Assembly: GCA_009741485.1 (NCBI GenBank)
Contig: CM019216.1
Location: 28,723,741-28,787,740, forward strand
Length of the DNA: 64,000 nucleotides
Reading direction: 5' to 3'
DNA from: Malurus cyaneus samueli
Lineage: Eukaryota; Chordata; Aves; Passeriformes; Maluridae
The notes beneath the pieces were generated by a model. It had not been told where the DNA came from and did not search any database. It saw only the letters and a program-made list of their open reading frames with translations. Of this stretch, positions 1 to 13,700 are shown piece after piece. The translations under genes were made by a program, and so were the position numbers. Each line of letters begins with the position of its first letter. Position 1 is the first letter of the stretch.

Positions 1-440
1 TCAACGTGAGCGCCGCCCCTTAACCCTGAGAGGGGCGGGCCTCGGCGACACGTCACCGCTCCGGCGCCCCGCGGCCCACCGGGACGGCGCGCCCCCGCCC
101 CGTCAGGGCTCTGCGGGACCGGCCGGTGCGGCCGCGGGAGCGGGCCCGGCCTGCCATGTGCTGGGGGGCTGCGCCGGGCAGGGAGCGGTGTCCCTCCGCG
201 CGGGGATAGAGAGCGAGCGGCGGGAGCGGCCGCGTCGTCCGGGAGGGAGCGGGGCAGCACCGACCAGCGCCGGCCCCTCTGCAGGGCCCAGCGGCTCGTC
301 GGGCCTGGGCGCCGGGCAGCGTCAGGCCTGGCGTCATGGCCCCGTTGGGGGATGAGGCATCTGGCGGAAGTCCCCGGGGAACAGCCCCCGGCAAATCAAT
401 TGCATTTCGCATTAGGGACACAGAGGAACGCAATCAGCGA
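1..440. promoter_or_regulatory. CpG island, probable promoter of a gene beyond the left edge
   Basis: The first 440 bases are very rich in G, C and CpG, while the DNA after about 440 turns abruptly AT-rich. GC-box cores (GGGGCGGG near 33-40) and a CRE/ATF-like half site (ACGTCACC near 50-57) are visible, and a TGACGCC-type site lies near 330 on the minus strand. This is how a vertebrate housekeeping promoter looks. In vertebrates the gene next to SLC17A5 on this side is EEF1A1, transcribed away from SLC17A5, so this may be its upstream region. That is inference from synteny: no EEF1A1 exon or 5'-terminal oligopyrimidine start was found. The ORFs across it follow from high GC and have no recognisable product. 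Confidence 0.5.
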
Positions 441-3400
441 GATTAGAAACGTTCAGTGAGTTACCCTGACCGGCAGGTAACACCTGTCGGCTAAACATCA
501 CGGAATACAAGATCTCCCCCTACCCCAGTAGGCTGCAAGTCTCCAGAATCAAAGTCAGGGATGGAGGGGGAGAGCAGGAATTTCAGGAAGCTTATTACAC
601 CAGAATAAGAAGCTTGGCTTTTAAAAAAAGAACAATCTTTTTCAGTCTTTGTTGTACCATTAGAGAACAAAAGTTGACTCGACTTAGAAAACTTTTTCAC
701 AAAAATACAAATCAAGGCAGACTCATCTCCAGCAAAGATGCATCTGAAGTGCAAACATACCAATCGCAGAACTGTTCAGGACATGGGGTCTCTGATTGCA
801 AGAAGTGGCCCCATACCGTATGTTCACATGAGAAAACTCACAGCCCTGGCAAATTATTTTTAGAATCATGGCAATGAGGAGTCACAAAACAGTTTACAAT
901 ATCAGAAAAAATAAACGCCCTCATGATTCCAGTGGATTCTCTCTGGTTTACTCGTAACTGATGTAAGAAAATCCATTGAATATTAAACATCTATACCCAC
1001 TCAAGGGAAATTAAGCTGAGAAGCTGAACTATTTTATTTTTAAATTATCTGCAAAGCAACATGGTCCATATTCTTACTCAGATGCATTACATGCCTGTGA
1101 GAAACAGTTACTAATCTATAGACAGCTATAATCCATTCATTTCTTGGTATGCACTTCAAGTTGCAGCTGTAATGCAAAGCAATAGCTTCTTGTTCAAAAA
1201 CAAACAAAAAATAACAGCAAACTAATACTAATACCTCATGCATCTACATATCTATTGTTTCACTTGACTTCACGTTTCTCTGAGGTAAACCCAGCATCAA
1301 ATTCATTAGAGAGCAGTAAACTTAGTATTTCATGGTTTGATATGGAATTGAAGTGTTTCCATGAGATCTGGTATTTTTCCCAAATAAAAGTTTAAAAAAT
1401 GCATTTTGTAAAAAAAAAAATAAAATTTGAGAGATATCATTAGAGAAGATGCTGAATTTAGAATACACCTTTTACAAAAATAACCGGTTTCTAAGTAAAA
1501 CCTGCAAAAAGGTTCACATATTAAACACACACTATTTTTTTAAGAAAGGAAAAAAGTAATCAAATTCTCTCCCACCCCTTCCTATGTTTTTCAGCAGAGA
1601 TTGGTGGTGGGGGTGAAGGGAAGATAGAGATGGTTCAGCTTTCCTCTAACCTTCAGAGGCAGTTATTAGTGAAGACATTGCATATGAAGAGACAGTAATA
1701 AAAGAGCAGGAAAAGGAAGGCAGTCCACTTTCTGGAAACGGAAATGCCCTGTAGTGAAGTGATTTTGTGGTTTGGGTTGACCAAAGTGTAATATTTGGTA
1801 AGAATGCTAGAAAGCACTTTTAGGGTCTTCTGTGAAGCAAAGACTGTCAACACAGCTTGTTCTTCAGGATTATTTGAAGTTAACTTCTAAAATGTGTATT
1901 TCTTTAGAGGGTATTTTTAATGGACTGATCTATCAAAAAATCGATTTTCATAACACTTCCCAAATGTGGTCAATTACTTGTGCCTGAACAGGGAGAGAAG
2001 GAGGGAAATATTAATTTCTTATATGGTCCATACTAAAATGCACATTTCTAATATTTTAAAGATACTTTTCTTAGAAGACTATTTCATAAATAATCTTAGA
2101 ATCTTAGTATTTCTGAAGAGAGTAATTTTTTGTGGCTCTACATAGCTATGAAAGCTGAATTTGTGTTACAAATTTTTAAACATGGTCCTAGTTTAAGACT
2201 ACAGCAGTCGTTTCCCCCCTCTCCATTTTTTAAATGAGTTTTCAAAATAATTTTATTATTTCTTCTTTAGTTTGACCAATACATGCTTTTATTGTCTCAA
2301 CAATTAGTGTATCTCTTCTTGTCTGTTCTATTAGCAGAACATTTCTATTATCAATCTCACAAATATTTATACAGCTGGGAAGCTTTTGATATATGAGTAA
2401 CCTCCGATAATTCAGTGGAAATGCATTCTGAAGAATCCTCTCAGCTAAGATAAGTATGCCTATTCTGGACTAAAAACTATATGCAAACAGCTGGTTAAAA
2501 TTTTAGAATTTATTCATTTGATAAAATTCATCACTTTGATATGTAATGTTTAGGATGGAACAGAGATAAGAGATTTCAAGAAGTCAGGGTCTTTTGGGCT
2601 TTGAAATAGGGCTTATTCAAATCAGACTGACTTCAGAAATAGGAGGACTTTGTGGGCAAAAATTACTCATTCTCCTTTGATGGCTGTGAACATTTGCTAC
2701 ATTGAAATATCCTATATTCACATCTCCAGTGTAAGAACACATAGAATGCTCTAAAGCATTTGTATTGTAGGAACCCATACTGAAACCACCATTTTAGAAG
2801 GGCTTTGAATCTCAGATCAAATGATACTAGAATGAAAGTAGTGCTGTGAGTATCTAAGCCAAATTTTCTAACTTTAAAAAGCATATGTTTACTAGATTTT
2901 GAGTTCACAGTAGCTACTGCAGCATTACTTCCAGTTCAGCACGTAGTTCCAGCACATATAGAATGGGTTATAAGCTTAGAACACAGTCACAGCCAGTGAA
3001 ATCATGCTAGGAAATAGAAGATGTGCTCACTGAGCACGTCTAAGGATTTTTTACTCTCTACCATATACACATGGGTATTTTTTTGGTCAGAGTCTTGTGC
3101 AAAGAGGAAGGTAAGTAGTGCTTATACAATTATTTTATCTGCAATGCCCAAGGTCATTGAGGAGTGTGAGCAAACAGACTTCATAAGTGCAAGACTTGAA
3201 ACACATATCTGATAAACACAGTATATCAATCTTACTATCCATGAAAGAGGCACTAAGGTTTCTTGAAGGCACTTTCAAAAAGTGTGATGGAAAGCAGTCC
3301 AAAGTTACCAACAGTAACTGGTGATTAGCAAAACTGGATTCTGGTATACAGCACTATTCTGTCATACAATTAGCATCATACTTACTGTGAAAGGCTTTCT

Positions 3401-5689
3401 GATTCCTACATTACAATTACCATTGTCTGTACATTCGTCTGAAGTTCAACATGAGCTATAGCATGAACTATAGCTTTACTTCCATCTATAACTTCTTTAA
3501 TGTATTGATTCTTAGTAGTAATAAAAAGCATCTTTTATGAAATCTTTTTTCCATACATGATCCTAAAACTTACACCAGATTTTACAATCATCTGTTTATG
3601 AAATAAAAGAACAATAGAATAATGGTGTTATTAATATATCAAGAGAATAGACAGAAAACCTATCTAAAAAAAGGTTTAACTGAACAGGGTGAGGTAATCT
3701 AAACTACTTTAAAAAGCTACTTTTGAAAGTTACTTAGCTCTGTACAAGTAGCTAGCTTTTTTCTATAAACAAAATTGCTTGGCATAAGAAAGATACAACA
3801 GTAAATACACTTTAAGTTATTGTCTTAGTAGACAATACAAATTAAACTCTCCCATCCCTGGAAGTTTAAGACTTGGACTAAATAAAGTCCCCTTGTCTGA
3901 TCTCACAGCTGACCTTGCTTATAGATTCATAATAGAAGGTCTTACAGTAGGAGGTGTAAGACAGTGGCCTTCAAAACTGTTGAGACTATCACTGGGATGA
4001 ACAAACAGTTACAATTTCAGAGTTTTCTGAATAGCTTAACATAAGCCTCTTAAAAAGTCATTGTTTCCCCTGAAAGAAGTTTCCTCTGGGAAGCACTGCT
4101 GTTCCAGTTACAGCACTTACAATAGGTGAACGACTAATGGCCTAGAGGACAGTCTGCTTAAAAAAAAACCCGTCGTTTGGACAGTCTTTTCACACCACAT
4201 TTATCCACAGCACGAGAAAGGTCATTTATGTTCAAGCTTTGATACCAGCTGAACTGTGGTACTGAAGATTTAGGATCAGACAGTGGTCAGATCAATGTGA
4301 CCAGAACTAACAGTTGTATTTAAACCCCATATTCTTTTCTGTAGAGGTCTGCATTTGTGAGCTAGAAAATGAAAGTATCTGATTTAGAGCAGAAGTGTCC
4401 TAAGCAGGAAAAAACCTACCTCACAGGTGGCTGCTTCAGTAAGAGTGCTCTGGAACTGAACAATGAATGGAAAGATACCTGCAGACAGTGGCTTAAACAA
4501 AAAGTGACCACTTGCAGACATCTGACAATGCTTCATATACCTCATTAGTGCTAGGCTAATTTACTCCAGCTGATGACCTGGCTCCAGGCAAAAAGCAGAA
4601 TTAATAGACACTAATGCAGAATACAGGTGAAGGGTGGGTTGACAAAGTAACACCATTATGGAGAAACAACATAATTTGTTGGACTGTTCTGTGGTTTTTG
4701 CATTAGTGTTTTCAACAGCAGGCTAATTTTTACTATCTCTCCACGTTTTGGACACCCTAAATGAATGGAATGCCTTTCTAGGAGTTCAATTCAAAGAACA
4801 CCCTAAACGGAAGCATTTTATATATATATGAAGTAGTGCATTCTGTATGAAGGAAATGTCAGTTACTGAGCCAAAATCCAGTGGGTGAGGATGGTGTGAG
4901 TTTTGTTCTCATTTTATCATGAACCTCCAAAATTCCACTTTAAATCTCTGGTCTCTTCTGCTAAAAATAATTTTGCCAAAAGCAACAGATTTGTCCTCTT
5001 GTGCTGATAAGCCTGTGACAAAGCCTTTAAGTGGGACCTCAAATCCTCACCCAATGAACATGCATCTTAGAGCTCTTCTCTGAGCCCTCACAGCAACTGA
5101 GCTATCCTTGAATAACTTTGCTCAGTGTCCACTCATCAGGTTAATTTTGCTGTCCCTCTCACTGTAGTAGGTTTGGAGCTGGATTGCGCACTTCACAGAA
5201 AAACCCTTGAGAATTCCCCCTGTCATCTTGCAGATCCTGTGCATTCTCCCCTTTCTGCTTCTACTACTGACCCAAGAAAGGTAGGTTGTCAAGGAAGGAG
5301 ACAGTCTATAGATTCCTATAAGGGATTGATATGAATGGAAAAATCCCTGAGGTGCAGCTTGGAGCTGCAAGGGAGGCAAATATAATAAAGGTGACTGGTG
5401 CAGACTGTAGAAGTATGCTACAGACTAGAGCCAATGAATGGATGGGTCAAAGGAGGAAGGAGGCTGTACAGAGACTTGGGCTAATAAGGATGGTGTGGAT
5501 ATATCCAGCTGTGCACTCTCCCATCTTGACATGGCTGTGGTTTTGACTCTGGGCATCACTCTGGCCATTGGCTCACCTTCCACTGCAATCACATGTACGT
5601 GATTCTTACTGTGTGGTAACCACAGTAACCAGACATGGTGCAAGTCAAGTCACTTAGAAGCCTTGCTCAGATTTAGTGAATATAGCATA
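441..5689. other. Intergenic AT-rich stretch, no gene seen
   Basis: Only short ORFs under 100 codons occur, and none resembles a known protein or has convincing splice-site context. There are homopolymer A/T runs and no clear transposon. At 474-486 two E-box halves (CAGGT, ACCTG) form an inverted pair just outside the CpG island. Confidence 0.6.
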
Positions 5690-5960
5690 TGCGTGACATT
5701 TATCCAGTGAACTGAGATTTGATGAAAGTTTGGAAAGGTTTCAGAGAAGAACTATGGGAATAAATCTAGATCTGGAAAACTATTTACACTTGACCTGCTC
5801 AATCTATATTGAGTTTACTCAAAGATAGGTTGGCTTAGTCTTCAGGATTCTGCAAGACAGAAAATTCTGTAAAGGAAGAATCATAAGTCTGGGCACAGAC
5901 ACAAGAATGTCCAAGATTATTGGTAGTTAAATTAAGGTAGAAAGAGAAACCACTTATTTT
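5690..5960 (+). mobile_element. Decayed CR1 LINE fragment, 3' part (tentative)
   Basis: The stretch around 5735-5780 (AGAGAAGAACTATGGGAATAA, then a TCTGGAAAAC block) resembles the region of CR1 elements downstream of the reverse transcriptase. It is strongly diverged and has no open frame, so it is an old copy. It may be a separate insertion from the CR1 pieces that follow, because the order of parts is not collinear. Recognition is from memory of the family consensus. Confidence 0.4.
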
Positions 5961-6299
5961 TAACTGTCAGTGAGCAGTGGTAGCAGCTTGCTTAAAGCAG
6001 AAAGCCAATATATGAAGAAATGTTCACTAATTATGTTAGTAAAAAAAGCCCAAACATAATAGAGGATCAAGAACTTGATTTAGGGGAAGGGAGGGGGAAT
6101 AGGAAGGGACATTTGCTTAAAATGATGGCTACATTTTTAGTTAGCCGTCTCTGAAGTACTTGGCCAGACAAAGCTATCTCAGAGCCACTACTGATTATTG
6201 TGGAAAGCTATGGAATGGGAAGGTTCCAGAATACTAGAAAAATAGAAGAAAAACATCCAGAAAGTAATAGGAAAAAGATAAAACCCACATACATGAGCT

Positions 6300-7205
6300 G
6301 GGCAGTTATGGAGCAGTTGGTCTAGCTTCAATTCCTGGAAAAATATATTGGAACAAATGAACTATTTTTAGAAGATAATAGGTTGATAAGCAACAACCCC
6401 AGACTTGTTAGGAGCTGACTACATCCAACTGATCTTGTCTACTGTGACAGGTTTAACAGGCTCATGGATGAGAAAATGTAGGTATCATTTAACTTCAGGG
6501 AAGATGTGATTTTTTTTATGGGCAATTTGCATAAGTAAGCTCAAAAAATTTTCAACAGAAGAATGCATGCAGCTGAAGAAGACATGCTCAAAGTGATTGC
6601 TAATGACTATGAAACTGACTTGTATCAAATCAGTTTCTGTGGGCACAGACATCAATCCACCATACAAATACAGTTATAAATACATACAGATGTAATCTTA
6701 AATTGCACGCTTGGGAGGGAAAAAGGACAGGGAACACCTCTGACCACTTCAGAAGTCAAGAAGAAACCTCACAGGAATGTGGTGAGTAAAGAAAAAAGGA
6801 CTAGAATAATTAGGAAATAAATTAAGTTTAGTATTTGTCCTTGGTAAGGAACAGTTCACTGCACAAATGCAGGGGAAGCAGAAGTCCTGTGTAAAAGGAC
6901 TTGAGGTTAGAGTGGATCACTAACTGAACATGAGTCAACACTGCCATAGTCTTGTGAAAAAAGCAAACATACTGAGGTGTATAAACAAAAGTGCTGTGAG
7001 ATATGTTAAACAAACCTTTCACTTTACTTAGTATTCATTAAAGTCTCTGCTGGGATACTTTGCCCATCTTGGGAATGATGCTTCAAGGTAGTATCTAGAG
7101 GCAAACACACTGGAACAGATTCTGCAGGCAGCTAGTGGAACCTCCATCATTACCCAACTCCTTACAAGCACTTAAATACCTAGCAGGAATGTTTCAGGTA
7201 TAAAT
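6300..7205 (+). mobile_element. Old CR1 LINE fragments (RT-proximal part to 3' region)
   Basis: Three collinear blocks look like CR1. The first, about 6310-6475, resembles the segment before the reverse-transcriptase palm, ending in an ACAGGCTCATGGATGAG stretch. The second, about 6900-7015, translates to LNMSQHCHSLVKKANILRCI, matching the conserved block C-terminal to the reverse transcriptase. The third, about 7100-7205, resembles the 3' untranslated region (a GTGGAACCTCCATCATT block). All frames are broken, so this is an inactive relic on the plus strand. Insertions or deletions separate the blocks. Confidence 0.6.
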
Positions 7206-10039
7206 AATACTTACTGATCTATATATACCCAAAAGTCTATTCAAGCCTTAATTTCCATAGGTTTACATTACTTAGAAGATCTGTGTGATCACAAATAAAT
7301 TTCTTATGCCATAATTCTGTCTTGGTAAGGAAATCTCTGTGACTTTAAGGTACTTGTATCAGCTGAAGGTCGGTCTTTTTAGTTTCAAGAGCCAAAATGA
7401 ATGGAAATTCACAAATATTTCAATAAGTAATCTTGCATCTTGCTGTATAAATTTCATATTTCACACTAAATTATTAAGTACATTATACTGAAAACCAAAA
7501 AGCTGGCCTAATATAACTAAGAGAGGGGTGGAAGGGAATGGAATAGTCAGTCCTAAACTCTAATCAAGGAAGAGCCAGGCTAAAAATGAAAGATAGGAGA
7601 AGAAATTTTGTATCACAGACTCACCTGCCATTGCATATGGCAGGTTATGTTAGAGCTGTTGGGAATTGAGTACTGGAAAAAGGCACTGGAAAAAGCATTC
7701 ATTCTGTACTAATTTCTTACCCAAATGAAATGCTGAAAAACATGTTTGGTTTCTCCAGCAATTTATAAACAACATCCAGAAGAATGCTAAAAACCAGTGC
7801 ACATGACTTTCCCATGGGCAGTGATACCCTGGCAGGATCTATCCAAGCAGCATTACGGGGGAGGTCACTCCCCACACGCAGTCTCTGGGAGAAACAACAG
7901 CTGTGCTTTTGCAAGGCAATCTGCAGAGGAATGGCATTGCAGAGGTTAAAAGGACCACATGAAGTATAAAGTAGACTTCGGCCCCTTTAGACCCGGAGCA
8001 GGTGTTGAGTCAGCTCTTTGCACTGAGGCCAACTCTCACAACGCCAGGGAGCAGGGCTGACAGGACATCCTGGCCGACCGGCCACCACGCCAGACGCTAC
8101 CAAGGACAGATGAACGGAATACAAACTGCCAAAGTCGGTGGCTATCCCACAGCCCAGAATAAAAGTAAGATACGTAGAAATACAGTATGGGTTAGAAAAA
8201 GATTGCAGACTGATTCATACCAGGGAGTCATGTGTTACTGTCCTCTGCTGCCTGAAACAGGAACGCTCCTGCTCTCAGCAGGAGACAGCTTGTGCTGCTG
8301 AAGCTGTGAATAGCACTCAGGGATCCCCTTTGTGCAAAGCAGGAAGAGCTAGGAGGTCTATCTCAGTTACCCGGCAGTCTCCATGGCACAGTCTGTGCAA
8401 TTCCTAAGGCGACCTGAAGTGAAAAGCACACTGTTTTAAATTTTGTAAGCTGTTTCTGATTTAGCACAGAGGATATTAAATCACTGCCCAGCTGTTTTAG
8501 GTACATATATTGTCATTCACCATAGAAAACCTAATTATGAATATACACTATGTACAGGTAGGAGTACTGCAATAACAAAACATATAGGGGCACACACAAG
8601 CAGTGGTTCCCCCACGTTCCCCCATCTGAATGGAGTCACTGACCATCTAAGGTAGGGGTGCCCCTGAATGCAATGGCAGTTGTAAAAAGATGCTGCTTTA
8701 CAGAAAGTAAATCTGAGCTCCCTCTCTAAATTTAGCTCTGGGGAGTCATCAGAGACAAAGTGAGGTATCACTATTTACAGGAAATAGTTTATACTTGTTC
8801 TGCAAGCCTTTGCAGTGCAATTTACCTCACAAAGCTGTGCAGTGACTCATGAGACCCAGCAACATTCACACACCCATATGCACCATGGAAGCAGGAACTC
8901 TTGCTCACTTGCTTTCCTTTTTCCTTCTGGGAAATTCTTGAGGAACAGCATCCATTAAAAACAGTTCAAAATAATTACATTCCTATGAATCACACAGTGA
9001 CTGGTGTGAGTAAAACAAACCGTAACATAGAGGATATGAGGGAAAAATTTCCAAACAAAGCTTTTAATTTCTTCTCTTTAGCTTATATCGGAGTTCAGTA
9101 ATTTGAAAAGTGTTATTCCATGTCAAAGCTAAACCTAGGCAGCTGTGAATACCTGCCAGAAGAATTCTTTTTCTCCTCTGTCAATCCAAAGATTTATTGC
9201 ATTGGATGTAGCCCATTGTTTAGCTGAAAGGCAAGTGGAAGCAGTGAAGCTATTCACAGGAAAACTTGGTTTTCTTTCCTATTCAATCATACAGTTAACC
9301 AAATTAACTTCATGGTCATGTAATTCCCTGATTTCACAGGAAGCAGGACATACCATTTAAGCATCAAGGCTCAGTCACATCAGCTTAGCTAGAAAGTGAA
9401 ATGGCACTCTCATTTATTCCCTTGATTATGCCATTGTAAACCATCAAGGCAGATCTAGGCTGTGTCACGTACTACACACATTACTCAGAATCCCAAACCT
9501 GCAGTTCATGCTTAAACCTTGTGAAAATACATTTACCTCTTTAAAAAAGATTTCAGTATTTTTCCATGACAATTTTGTTTTGTCCACAGCTAATTCTTAA
9601 GTATCCATTATTCAGCAGAGAAGTCAATGGTAATACGTGCAAAATAATTATAAGTTACAACTTCACAAGTTTACAACAATATTAAATTACTTCTCACTAT
9701 GGGCATGACTAGGTAACATCAGACGATCTTAGCCGTCTTAATGTGACCCTAATCTTGTGGTCTCTATAGTCTATGAATTCTGAGTTTTGAACCACAAAAT
9801 GTATGGGTTTTTATTTTTTGGATTTTTCTTGGATTTTTCTCCTTTTCTTGCTATAAATATGCACAATGCCTGCTAGCAGGGGCTGTGTACCATCTCAAAG
9901 CATACAAGCAACAACAAACAACACCCAGTAACGCCAATATGCAACAATTACATCTCATTATGTATTACTTTCTACTCAAGTATTTTAATACATTTAAAAA
10001 AAAAAAAAAAAGAAACAAGTTATCAACTACCACCACATT

Positions 10040-10600
10040 TTTATGCTGCATCTTGGAATTGAAGAAACTTCCCTGTCCAGCCCTCCAGGAGCCACCCTGA
10101 CAGTCCCACTTGCCCACCTGAGCTGGGACTGAGGCGCCTTCGCAGCTGCACTCCACACTCACACAGTCACAGCAGATTGCCTCATTGGATAGAACCCAGT
10201 TTTCCCACAGCAGACTTTCAGATGTCCAGGTCCTTAAAATAATTAAATCGTGGTGCAATAACTAAATGAGAAAATAACAGCTCGAGCTGGTGCCTCCGAG
10301 GAGGGACCCTGAACAAAGGAATCCCTGGACTTTCAGACCCCCATAGTCTGAGCACAGACAAGCCTGGGGATTGTCAGTTCCTGCCGCCTCTGTCGGTGTC
10401 CAGTCCCCTGGCCGGGCCACAGGTCCCCGGGCTCTTTGTAATGCAAAGGGACGGCAGTTCCCGGCCCCTTGTCCCAGGCTCCCCCGACCTAGAGCTCAAC
10501 TGCGGCTCAGCTCCCACTGCAGCTGCTCACCGAGATACCCGCCCTGCATGGATTCCTCAACACTGGCTAAGACAATGTACGCCTCCTTTAAGCAGTAGTT
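10040..10600. other. GC-rich patch of unknown nature
   Basis: This segment is clearly richer in G and C than its surroundings and carries overlapping ORFs of 75 and 112 codons on the plus strand and 97 on the minus strand. None resembles a known protein. It could be a solo LTR, a decayed retrocopy or a regulatory element. No terminal repeats or target-site duplication could be delimited. Confidence 0.3.
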
Positions 10601-13479
10601 GTCAATACTCTGTCATCTATATTTTTAGGCAGCTTTTCAAAAAACAGGAGTACTTTCCATTTCAATTTTACAAACAAATCCCTTCCATATTTTCTCTCTT
10701 CCTCACAATTATCAAAACATTGTTAGTCCAGTGATTGCCTAAATCACAGCCTAAGGTGGGGGTGGAGGTAGTGGTGGTGAGAAATTACTGCAAAAGAGAA
10801 AGAATAGTGACTTTTTTTAATTAGAAAACCAGCTGCTTCAGAGATTCTTTAAAAAGCAGTATGAAACAAACTATGACAGTAATCTGTGCCATGGCTTTGA
10901 CATTACCATTTCAGCCAAACCAGCAGTTTCCAAACTGTCGCTAATGCATCTTCAGTGTGTCCCAGAATGGCAGCAGTGGAGTGTCTCACGTACTTTCTCT
11001 CTGACAAGGCTCAGAGAAAAGGAACGCATATCACGCCTGGAACACAGGCAACACCTATATCACATGTACCATAGGGCCTCTGCTATCATATAGGGGCATA
11101 TCAAGTTACCCATTTGCAAACGTGACCAGAGTACTCATTTTAAATACAGAAAGTGCAGATTAATTCAAAGTGAAAGAGAAACCACATTTTTCTGTGAAAA
11201 AAATCCAAATCTGTTCTTCACTGTGCAGATTACCAGAGATACCCAGCATACACACAGTATATTATCCTCATTTTACCTTAGTCTAAGTATAGAGTAGTTT
11301 GAGGTGGCTCTATCCAAGTACTCATAACAAAACAAAAATTGGTCCTGCTGCCATCCAGGCAGCAGTGAAACTGGTTTTCAATGGTTATTAAGGTAAACCA
11401 TGATGATTAAGCATGATTTATAATCCTGTCGTTCTTATGACATGCTAGGCAAGTCTCAGTCCAGAAATATCCACAAGGCTTAAAAAAAATGATCTGTCAT
11501 CACCATACTTGAGAGTGTTGGTATACAGTTCTCAGTCTAATAAGCACGTCAAAGTTTTCAAAATAGACACAAAATTCCCGGTGGATGAATTATGAAGCAG
11601 GTCTCATATTACTGCAGCTGGAGCTACAAGTAAAACATGTATCAATATTAATCACATTTTTTCTGGTTAATTTGAGGCATATATAGTTGCTACTGTAATG
11701 ATACATTTGTTGCAAATATAATATAAACAGCAGAGTTGAAAAAAAAAAAGTTAGCACACAACAAAGTCACTATTCTGAGCCCTTGTCAATCAGAAAAGAG
11801 AAAGCAAGAAAAGCAAGAGCAGAGAGAACAGCCCTGCCGAGCAGGAAGTCATTGTTTGCAGTGAAAGTGAGGTGAAATGTAGATGTAAATGTAAAACCAG
11901 CCACACGTGCAGTAATTTTGAAGTTTTCACCTCCATAGCTTGGTGGAATAAAATGACAGAAAACTTGGTCACCAGAAATAAAGACAAAAATAACTAAAAT
12001 AAGTTCATTACTTGCCTCTGGAAGTGATAAACTTAAAAAACTCCATGGACAACTCACCTGCTTTGGAATTTACTGTAATACCACTTGCAGTATACAATAC
12101 ATAAACTTCTTTTAATATCCTCCTTGTTATGCAAGACAGTTTAATCCAGTGTACTTATACATGCCCCTTCTCCTATTTTATACATTGCTGATTGTTGTTT
12201 TAAAAGTGAATATCTGCAATGTGTGGATGTTAACTATGTATGCACTTATAAAGAAGAATGACATGATTGATTCACATTCTGTACAAAAAAATTTAAGAGT
12301 TCGGATACTATTTTCTTTTCTGAAATACAAAGCAAAATTACACTGCTTTGAATAGAATTATTGTTGCCAGTTAGTTATTTAACTGAAATGGGCTAGACTT
12401 GCCCAGATACTGATATCGTCAAAAATCTGTCATTTTTAACTTAGCAGATGTATACAACATGAAGCTGATCTTATGCAGAAAATGGAGACTGTACCAACCA
12501 GAGGCTTTTGCTGTAGGAAGTATTACCTGTGGCTGGAATACCTTCCCAGTGCTGCTGCTGCTTACTGTGCCAGAGCCTCCTGTTTTTCAGACCCCCTTTT
12601 TGCACCTTCATAAATATTAACCAGGTTTAGCTTTTGGTTCCTCTCACATGTTACCTTTTTCTACATGTGTGAACATTCCCCAATAGAACCAACCTGTATA
12701 TTTAAAGAAATTTGAGAAATTTGTTCGCTTTTGCATATCAGCTGTCCAGGGCTGAAAGCACAAAAATGTGCTAAGCAAACAGTCACAAGCCAGCTGCTGA
12801 CTTTTCTGAAGCTCGGGGGCTGCAGACCCTCACTCACACGGTGCAGAGCCTTTGAAGAGCAGCAAGGTGCTCACAGTACTGGTTCCCACTCCACAGCTGT
12901 CTCTCCACCCCCAAGGAGTTCTCTGTTACAAACTATCCCACCTGATGAACAAAGGCACCACACTAATAAGGCACTATAACCAAGAAATGTTTGAAGTCAC
13001 TCAGGTGGAAAACACTGGGCATGTAAAGGCTAGTTATTAATATTTCATGATTGTATCAATACATAACTAACCAATACATTTTTGACTACCTATTCAAGGT
13101 AATTTTTATCTCTGCAGGAGTCAAGTAGGTCTACTCAAACCCATACAAAGAAGATGTTAATAAGGGTTAGGGTTCAATGTGAAACCATTTTTATTTAAAG
13201 CAAAAGCTCCAGGACACAATTACAGCTTGAGGCAGCAGCTTCATACAAACCGCATGTGAGAGTGGAGGGGCCCCACAGAATTCTGTGGGGCATGACTGAA
13301 GCCCATTTGGGAAGCCTTGGTATGTTTCTTTGCAAGTAGTTCTCAGATCAAAATCCAGTTCAGTAAAGGCACTATGCAAAAAGTGAAAATATTCTATTGA
13401 CAATGCTAACTGACTTGCTGATCTAGAGATTTTTCAGGGATCAGCATTGTAGGAGATATTATTTTGATCCCATTACTTT

Positions 13480-13700
13480 GAATTCTTTCAGTGGTTTATC
13501 TGTATCATCCTCTATGCCTTCTCGTCCATGTGGGCTGCCCCTGGGATGGCTGATAGGAGAAGGGGGCTGGGGACAGCCGTGCTGGGGCAGTGGCCCGCCA
13601 CGGCTCCCCATTGTTGCAGAAGCATGCACCAGCTCAGCACTGCCCCGCTCCGTACTCTAAATCCCTCCTTTTGTGTTCCCTCGCAGCCAGAGATAGCTGC
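13480..13700. other. Second GC-rich patch of unknown nature
   Basis: A GC-rich block inside AT-rich DNA. A good splice-acceptor-like sequence (pyrimidine run ending TCGCAG at about 13686) is followed by a short open frame, but no donor or recognisable peptide supports an exon. The function is unknown. Confidence 0.25.

Noticed and set aside
13158..13172. Interstitial telomere-like GGGTTAGGGTT
   Set aside because: Fewer than two full TTAGGG units; expected by chance.
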